NCBI GenBank assembly: GCA_900549495.1
Contig: UROL01000066.1
Coordinates: 1 to 9,906 of the forward strand
Direction: 5' to 3'
From: an uncultured Eubacteriales bacterium
Lineage (GTDB): Bacteria; Bacillota; Clostridia; Oscillospirales; Oscillospiraceae
Length of the DNA: 9,906 nucleotides
Position numbers and translations under genes: made by a program. Within the stretch, counting starts at the first letter, position 1, and each line of letters opens with the position of its first letter. Below the pieces are notes generated by a model, which saw only the letters and a list, made by a program, of their open reading frames with translations, made no database searches and was not told where the DNA came from. Of this stretch, positions 6,388 through 9,906 are shown one piece after another.

Positions 6388-6996
6388 ATGAAAAACAAAA
6401 ATCTGCAAACCTGGGTGCGCCTGGCGCTGCTGGTGGCCATCGAAGTTGCCATGCGGCTGCTGGGCCTGGGCAAGGTGCCGGTGGGGCCGCTGAACATGAG
6501 CTTCCTCACGCTGCCCATTGCCGTGGGCGGCGTGTGTATGGGCCCGGTGGCCGGACTGGTGCTGGGCGGCGTGTTCGGCGCGTTCAGCCTGTATGATGCG
6601 GTGTCCGGTGCCGGCGGCATGACGGCGGCCTTCTTCCAGTACAGCCCGGTGCATACCGTGATTCTCACCGTGGGTATGCGGATGCTTATGGGCCTGTGCT
6701 GCGGCCTGGTATACAAGGCCCTGCGCCGGGTGGATGCCAAGGGCTATGTCAGCTATTTCGTGGGCGCTATCAGTGCGCCGCTGCTGAACACCCTGTTCTT
6801 CATGGGCTATATCGTGCTGGTGTTCTACCAGACGGAGACGGTGCAGAACCTGGTGGCCGCCAAGGGAGCTGCCAACCCGCTGATGTTCGTGGTGCTCCTG
6901 GTGGGGGTGCAGGGCCTGATGGAGGCCGGTGTCTGCGGCGTCCTGGGCGGCATCGTCAGTAAGGCTGTAGATGGGTTTTTAAGGAAAAATAATTGA
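6388..6996 (+). CDS. ECF transporter S component (substrate-binding membrane subunit), vitamin-type
   Basis: This 202-residue protein is almost entirely hydrophobic, with about six helices (near 8-25, 36-50, 52-70, 88-110, 120-146 and 164-192). Helix 1 carries an AxxxA motif (A13-A17) of the kind S components use to dock onto the EcfT subunit. The block from K29 (VPVGPLN...LPIAVGG...GPVAG...GGVFGAFS) is characteristic of the family. S components bind a vitamin or cofactor precursor and borrow a shared EcfA-EcfA'-EcfT energising module, which is not in this window, so this is a solitary group II subunit. The Pro/Gly pattern and SPVHT at 86-90 recall PanT-like (pantothenate) members, but ligand assignment is a guess. 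AGGAGG at 6374-6379 selects the ATG at 6388, seven bases after AGGAGGA; the ATG at 6381 is too close and out of frame. Confidence 0.82.
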   Translation: MKNKNLQTWVRLALLVAIEVAMRLLGLGKVPVGPLNMSFLTLPIAVGGVCMGPVAGLVLGGVFGAFSLYDAVSGAGGMTAAFFQYSPVHTVILTVGMRMLMGLCCGLVYKALRRVDAKGYVSYFVGAISAPLLNTLFFMGYIVLVFYQTETVQNLVAAKGAANPLMFVVLLVGVQGLMEAGVCGVLGGIVSKAVDGFLRKNN

Positions 6997-7025
6997 ATTT
7001 TCAAGAAAAATATTTGAAAAAGCTA

Positions 7026-7054
7026 TTGCAAAACCAATCCATTCGTGGTATACT
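7026..7054 (+). promoter_or_regulatory. Promoter of the rimP-nusA-infB operon
   Basis: TTGCAA (7026-7031), a 17-base spacer and TATACT (7049-7054), with TG one base upstream of the -10 (7046-7047), make a strong extended -10 promoter in an AT-rich gap. Predicted transcription starts near 7061, so the leader is about 70 bases. Confidence 0.85.
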
Positions 7055-7079
7055 TCCATTGTAAGGATAAGGGTAAGTC

Positions 7080-7110
7080 AAAGAGAGGAGCGCCAGCTCC
7101 TCTCTTTCTT
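7080..7110 (+). terminator. Leader hairpin with T-rich tail upstream of rimP, candidate attenuator
   Basis: A perfect 12-bp stem, AAAGAGAGGAGC (7080-7091) with GCTCCTCTCTTT (7096-7107), has a GCCA loop and is followed by CTTAT. The U-tract (TTTCTT) is short and interrupted. It sits between the operon promoter and rimP, so it would act inside the transcript. In Bacillus subtilis, NusA is known to control its own operon through termination in the leader, so this hairpin is a good candidate for the same circuit. It might instead only stabilise the mRNA. Confidence 0.6.
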
Positions 7111-7131
7111 ATGTGACGAAAGGGTGATAGT

Positions 7132-7584
7132 GTGAAAATCACGCAGATTGTGCAGGAGCTGGCAGAGCCTGTGGTACAGGCCCAGGGCTGTAGCCTGTGG
7201 GACGTGGAATACGTCCGGGAGGGCTCGGATTATATCCTCCGGGTCATCATTGATAAAGAGGGCGGCGTGGACGTCAGCGACTGCGAGGCAGTGTCCCGGG
7301 CGCTGGACCCCATTCTGGACGAGAAGGATCCCATTCCCGACAGCTACCAGTTCGAGGTCAGCTCCGCCGGTTTGGAGCGGGCACTGAAGCGGCCCGAGGA
7401 TTTCGCCCGGTTTATGGGCAGCCCCGTCACCGTCAAGCTGTACCGCCCGGTGAACGGCATGAAGGAAATCCCCGCCGTGCTCCAGGGCTATGAGGACGGC
7501 CGGGTAACGGTGCAGTCCGGTAAGGAAACCGTAACATTTGAAAAATCCCAGGTCGCTCTGGTGCGGCTTCGGGTGGAATTCTGA
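7132..7584 (+). CDS. rimP: Ribosome maturation factor RimP
   Basis: The 150-residue protein helps assemble the 30S subunit in the cytosol, by established knowledge of the RimP (YlxS/DUF150) family. Visible hallmarks are the N-terminal alpha/beta domain with LWDVEYVREG and the strand LRVIIDKEGG (36-45), then DCEAVSRALDPILD and FEVSSAGLERAL (74-85), the RimP signature, commonly 'SSPGLDRPL'. The second, SH3-like domain covers about 90-150. The length is standard. The start is a GTG at 7132, with AAAGGG (7119-7124) seven bases upstream. It is the first gene of the nusA-infB operon, with nusA 11 bases downstream. Confidence 0.95.
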   Translation: MKITQIVQELAEPVVQAQGCSLWDVEYVREGSDYILRVIIDKEGGVDVSDCEAVSRALDPILDEKDPIPDSYQFEVSSAGLERALKRPEDFARFMGSPVTVKLYRPVNGMKEIPAVLQGYEDGRVTVQSGKETVTFEKSQVALVRLRVEF

Positions 7585-7595
7585 GGAGGATAGAC

Positions 7596-8783
7596 ATGGC
7601 AAGAAATACCAGAGCCAAGAAGCAGGCCGAGGCCCCCAAGGTGGACATCGGCACGGAAATTTTCGAAAGCCTTCGTGAACTGGAAAAACTCAAGGGTATT
7701 CCCGTGGACTATATGGTAGACCGGCTGAAGCAAGCCCTGATCAACGCCTACCGCCGGGACCGGGAGGACCATCGGGATTTGCCCGCTGACAATGTGGTGG
7801 TGAATCTGGACGAGCACGGCCTGAGCATGTTCCAGGTGAAAACCGCCGTGGAAGAGCCGGAGGATTGGGCACTGGAGATGCCCATGGATGCCGCCCGGCT
7901 GGTAAAGCCCGATGCCCAGCCCGGGGATGCCATCTACATTCCGGTGGATATTGCCAAGTTCGGCCGCATCGCCGCCCAGACCGCCAAGCAGGTGGTGATT
8001 CAGGGCATCCGTGAGGCCGAGCGGGGGGCTATGTTCGAGAGCTACTCCAGCAAGTCCCAGGAGCTGCTCACCGGCACCGTTTCCAGAGTTATGCCCGGCA
8101 GCGGCGATATCATCGTCAAGCTGGGCCAGGGCGCAGATACCTCCGAGGCGCTGCTGCCCGCCTCCGAGCAGATTCCCGGCGAGCACTTCTCCGAGGGGGA
8201 TCACATCCAGGTCTACGTTATGGAGGTACGCAAGCCCACTCGTGGCCCGCTGATTCATGTGTCCCGCACCCATCCCAACCTGATTCGCCGCCTCTTCGAG
8301 CTGGAGACCCCGGAAATTGCCGAGGGCCAGGTGGAGATTCGCAACATCGCCCGGGAGGCCGGTTCCCGCTCCAAGATGGCCGTGCGTGCCACCATGGAGG
8401 GGATTGACCCTGTAGGTGCCTGTGTCGGCCCCAGAGGCGGACGTGTGGCCGCCGTTGTCGAGGCCCTGCACGGCGAGAAAATCGAAATTGTGGTGTGGAG
8501 CGAGGATCCCTGCGAATATGTCAAGGCTGCCCTCAGCCCCGCCGATGTGGTCAGCGTCACCCTGGTGCCCGGCCAGAAGGCTTGCAGCGTGGTGGTGCCC
8601 GACGACCAGCTGAGCCTTGCTATCGGCAAGGAGGGCCAGAATGCCCGCCTGGCTGCCCGGCTCACCGGCTATAAGATTGATATCAAGCCCGCCTCCCAGG
8701 CCGCCAAGGCAGAGCCGGAGGAGATTGCGGAGCCGGAGGACGAAGGGGTTACCCAGCCGGAAAACCCGGAGGAAGAAATTTAA
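7596..8783 (+). CDS. nusA: Transcription termination/antitermination factor NusA
   Basis: This 395-residue protein binds RNA polymerase and nascent RNA, promoting pausing and intrinsic termination. Domains run in the usual order: the polymerase-binding N-terminal domain (about 20-147, with MVDRLKQALINAYRR), S1 (about 153-222), KH1 (about 224-300, containing DPVGACVGPRGGRV) and KH2 (about 305-365, containing LAIGKEGQNARLAARLTGY). Compared with Bacillus NusA (about 370 residues), it has a basic N-terminal extension of roughly 15-20 residues (MARNTRAKKQ) and an acidic C-terminal tail (371-395) in place of the extra C-terminal repeats of proteobacterial NusA. GAGGAGG (7583-7589) overlaps the rimP stop and sits six bases before the ATG, which supports the full-length start. 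Confidence 0.97.
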   Translation: MARNTRAKKQAEAPKVDIGTEIFESLRELEKLKGIPVDYMVDRLKQALINAYRRDREDHRDLPADNVVVNLDEHGLSMFQVKTAVEEPEDWALEMPMDAARLVKPDAQPGDAIYIPVDIAKFGRIAAQTAKQVVIQGIREAERGAMFESYSSKSQELLTGTVSRVMPGSGDIIVKLGQGADTSEALLPASEQIPGEHFSEGDHIQVYVMEVRKPTRGPLIHVSRTHPNLIRRLFELETPEIAEGQVEIRNIAREAGSRSKMAVRATMEGIDPVGACVGPRGGRVAAVVEALHGEKIEIVVWSEDPCEYVKAALSPADVVSVTLVPGQKACSVVVPDDQLSLAIGKEGQNARLAARLTGYKIDIKPASQAAKAEPEEIAEPEDEGVTQPENPEEEI

Positions 8784-8815
8784 CGGATTTTTGTGATAGA
8801 AGGGGGGAGTGACCC

Positions 8816-9082
8816 GTGCAGAAGAAGATTCCCCAGCGGCAATGTATGGGCTGCCGGGAGCGCAAGGCAAAGAAGGAAATGATTCGCGTGGTGCGGGGCA
8901 CCGACGGAACCGTCAGCCTGGACTTCGGCGGCAAGGCCCCGGGCCGGGGGGCGTACATCTGCCCCAGCCTGGAATGCCTGAAAAAGGCCATCCGAAGCAA
9001 GGCTCTGGACCGCAGCCTGGAGGTGACCATCCCTCAGGAGGTCTACGACCGGCTGGAAAAGGAGATGGAGCATGGAGTCTAA
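8816..9082 (+). CDS. ylxR: RNA-binding protein YlxR (RnpM, DUF448)
   Basis: The 88-residue protein matches the YlxR family: QRQCMGCRERKAKKEMIRVVR at the N-terminus, the GRGAY motif at 43-47, and CPSLECLKKA at 49-58. C10, C13, C49 and C54 could form a metal or structural site. In Bacillus the homologue, RnpM, binds the RNase P RNA and modulates RNase P, and it has also been described as a nucleoid-associated regulator. The start is a GTG at 8816, six bases after the GGGGGAG at 8803-8809. The gene lies 32 bases after nusA and overlaps ylxQ by 11 bases, so translation is probably coupled. Confidence 0.93.
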   Translation: MQKKIPQRQCMGCRERKAKKEMIRVVRGTDGTVSLDFGGKAPGRGAYICPSLECLKKAIRSKALDRSLEVTIPQEVYDRLEKEMEHGV

Positions 9083-9488
9083 AGCGCTGAATTATCTCTC
9101 CCTGGCCCGGAAGGCCGGTAAGGTGGAGCTGGGAGAGGAACCGGTGGGGGATATCTCCCGCACCGGCAAGGCCTATCTCATTGCGGTGGCCGCCGACGCC
9201 TCCGACCATACCTGGCGCAGAGCCAAGTCCTTCGCCGCCGGGACGGAGCAGCAGTGCGTCCGGCTGCCCTTCACCAAAGAGGAGATGGGCATGGCCGTGG
9301 GCCGAACCAGCCTGGCCATTGCCGCCGTCACAGATGCGGCCCTGGCGCTGGCCCTGCTGCAAAGCCTGCCCAACCCGGCAAGCTGCCAGGCTGCCATTGG
9401 TGTGCTGGAGGCCAAGTCCAAAAAGCTGCGGCAGCGCCAGCAGGAGGCCAAGGCCCATTTGAAGAACGTCAGAAAAGGAAAGAAGTAA
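9072..9488 (+). CDS. ylxQ: YlxQ, ribosomal protein L7Ae/L30e-like RNA-binding protein
   Basis: The first 100 of its 138 residues match the L7Ae/L30e/Gadd45 fold as found in YlxQ: ALNYLSLARKAGKVELGEE, AYLIAVAADAS, the TKEEMGMAVGRTSLAIAAVTD block, and LALALL. This fold binds kink-turn-like RNA; the exact role of YlxQ in bacteria is not settled. It is longer than the typical family member (about 100 residues) because of a charged, Lys/Arg-rich tail (about 115-138, ending RKGKK) that would suit RNA contact. The ATG lies inside the end of ylxR, with AAGGAGA (9059-9065) six bases upstream. The operon position between ylxR and infB supports the call. Confidence 0.92.
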   Translation: MESKALNYLSLARKAGKVELGEEPVGDISRTGKAYLIAVAADASDHTWRRAKSFAAGTEQQCVRLPFTKEEMGMAVGRTSLAIAAVTDAALALALLQSLPNPASCQAAIGVLEAKSKKLRQRQQEAKAHLKNVRKGKK

Positions 9489-9665
9489 CCATAGACCGCA
9501 GGTGTTTGCCGATACCGTCTCGTGGGGTGCTCTGTCCCGCCGGGGGAATGTCCCCAACGGTTGGGGCCGGGGGTTCGGCTGCTGCGGCAGGATTGCCGGG
9601 GGCGGGAACCGCCGTATCCCTACAGACCCGGTGCGTCATTGAAAATATGGAGGTGCGTATTATAT
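9489..9665 (+). other. Hairpin-rich 177-nt spacer between ylxQ and infB
   Basis: I see no gene here: codon character breaks down after the ylxQ stop, and infB has its own ribosome-binding site, GGAGGTG (9649-9655). Several small hairpins can be drawn: GGGGA-ATG-TCCCC (9543-9555), CCCCAAC-G-GTTGGGG (9552-9566) and GGCGG-GAA-CCGCC (9601-9613). The first two share the same C-run, so they exclude each other. No promoter with acceptable spacing is visible. The segment may be a processing site, an infB translation control element, or simple drift. Confidence 0.55.
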
Positions 9666-9857
9666 ATGAGTATTGTGAAGGTTCGTTTGAAGGAAGTCGC
9701 TGCCGATTTGGGGATGAGCCCCAAGGAGGTTTCGGACGCACTGTCTAAATTCTTTGAAAAGCCCAAGTCCAATACCCAGGTCCTCACCGATGAGGAGCTG
9801 AACGTGCTGCTGGATTATGTCACCCAGCAGAATCAGATTGACTCTTTGGAGCAGGTC
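9666..9857 (+). CDS. infB: Translation initiation factor IF-2, N-terminal fragment (3'-truncated by adapter)
   Basis: The 64 visible codons encode the IF-2 N-terminal helical module: MSIVKVRLKEVAADLGMSPK, then EVSDALSKFFEKPKS and LTDEELNVLLDYVTQQN. Both blocks are typical of the start of Clostridia IF-2 (compare the 'VHEVAKDLGV-SKEV' and 'LEEDELN-IFDHFTQ' patterns). The protein brings initiator tRNA to the 30S subunit with GTP, but the G domain and everything after residue 64 lie beyond the contig. The reading frame runs into adapter at 9858, so any residues after LEQV are artefact. GGAGGTG at 9649-9655 is 10 bases before the ATG. Operon position after ylxQ confirms it. Confidence 0.92.
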
Positions 9858-9906
9858 CTGTCTCTTATACACATCTCCGAGCCCACGAGACCGAGGCTGA
9901 TCTCGT
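9858..9906 (+). other. Nextera read-through adapter with i7 index and P7 start (technical sequence)
   Basis: Bases 9858-9876 are the reverse complement of the Tn5 mosaic end, and 9877-9891 (CCGAGCCCACGAGAC) are the Nextera read-2 tail. Then come an eight-base i7 index, CGAGGCTG (9892-9899), and ATCTCGT, the first bases of the P7 side. None of this is genomic. It truncates infB. Confidence 0.98.

Noticed and set aside
6998..7020. AT-rich inverted repeat TTTTCAA / TTGAAAA after the S-component gene as a terminator
   Set aside because: The stem is only seven weak pairs with no T-run after it. It could be incidental in an AT-rich gap, so termination between this gene and rimP remains unproven.
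9639..9668. Possible internal promoter for infB (TTGAAA plus TATTAT or TATATG)
   Set aside because: The spacing to TATTAT is 13 bases, too short, and TATATG overlaps the start codon, so neither can drive a normal infB transcript.
9254..9748. 164-codon + strand frame spanning ylxQ, the spacer and infB
   Set aside because: It is out of frame with two well-recognised genes and has Gly/Pro/Ala-rich low-complexity content with no recognisable motif.
1..9906. CRISPR arrays, insertion sequences, prophage genes, tRNA or rRNA
   Set aside because: I looked for direct repeats with spacers, transposase motifs, terminal inverted repeats and tRNA-like cloverleaves and saw none. The only transposon-derived sequence is the Tn5 adapter at the ends.

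Overview
The window is a GC-rich chromosomal segment from a low-G+C-clade relative with high GC, most likely a gut-type Clostridia (Oscillospirales-like). The evidence is the Firmicutes gene order rimP-nusA-ylxR-ylxQ-infB, strong AGGAGG ribosome-binding sites, an ECF vitamin-transporter S component, and an acetyltransferase-like/DUF6320 pair of the kind seen in gut Clostridia. The taxonomic call is an inference from gene style. Both ends are Illumina Nextera (Tn5) adapter sequence, so the contig boundaries are technical and the first and last genes are cut by adapters. All real genes are on the + strand.

Layout. (1) 30-2591: the C-terminal part of a solute-binding protein with a C-terminal membrane anchor, then a condensation-fold acyltransferase (alcohol acetyltransferase-like), then a zinc-ribbon plus six-helix membrane protein (DUF6320-like). 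The last two abut without a gap and look like one operon. (2) 2612-4661: a good sigma-70-type promoter, a stand-alone DEDDh 3'-5' exonuclease and a class I/II PLP aminotransferase, closed by a strong hairpin terminator. (3) 4673-6193: an elaborate operator-like inverted/tandem repeat, a perfect TATAAT box with no good -35, and a radical SAM protein with extra C-terminal cysteines, closed by a textbook intrinsic terminator. (4) 6220-6996: an extended -10 promoter, a structured leader of about 130 nt with no riboswitch class I recognise, and an ECF S component. (5) 7026-9857: a promoter, a hairpin attenuator candidate, then rimP, nusA, ylxR (rnpM), ylxQ and the first 64 codons of infB. This is the conserved translation/transcription-factor operon.

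The housekeeping operon is ordinary in content. Its leader hairpin and the 177-nt hairpin-rich gap before infB are worth a look. The most unusual signals are regulatory: the TAGGCA-N13-TGCCTA double array upstream of the radical SAM gene and the leader RNA of the S component. I see no CRISPR array, transposon gene, phage gene, tRNA or rRNA, and no convincing new defence or mobile system.
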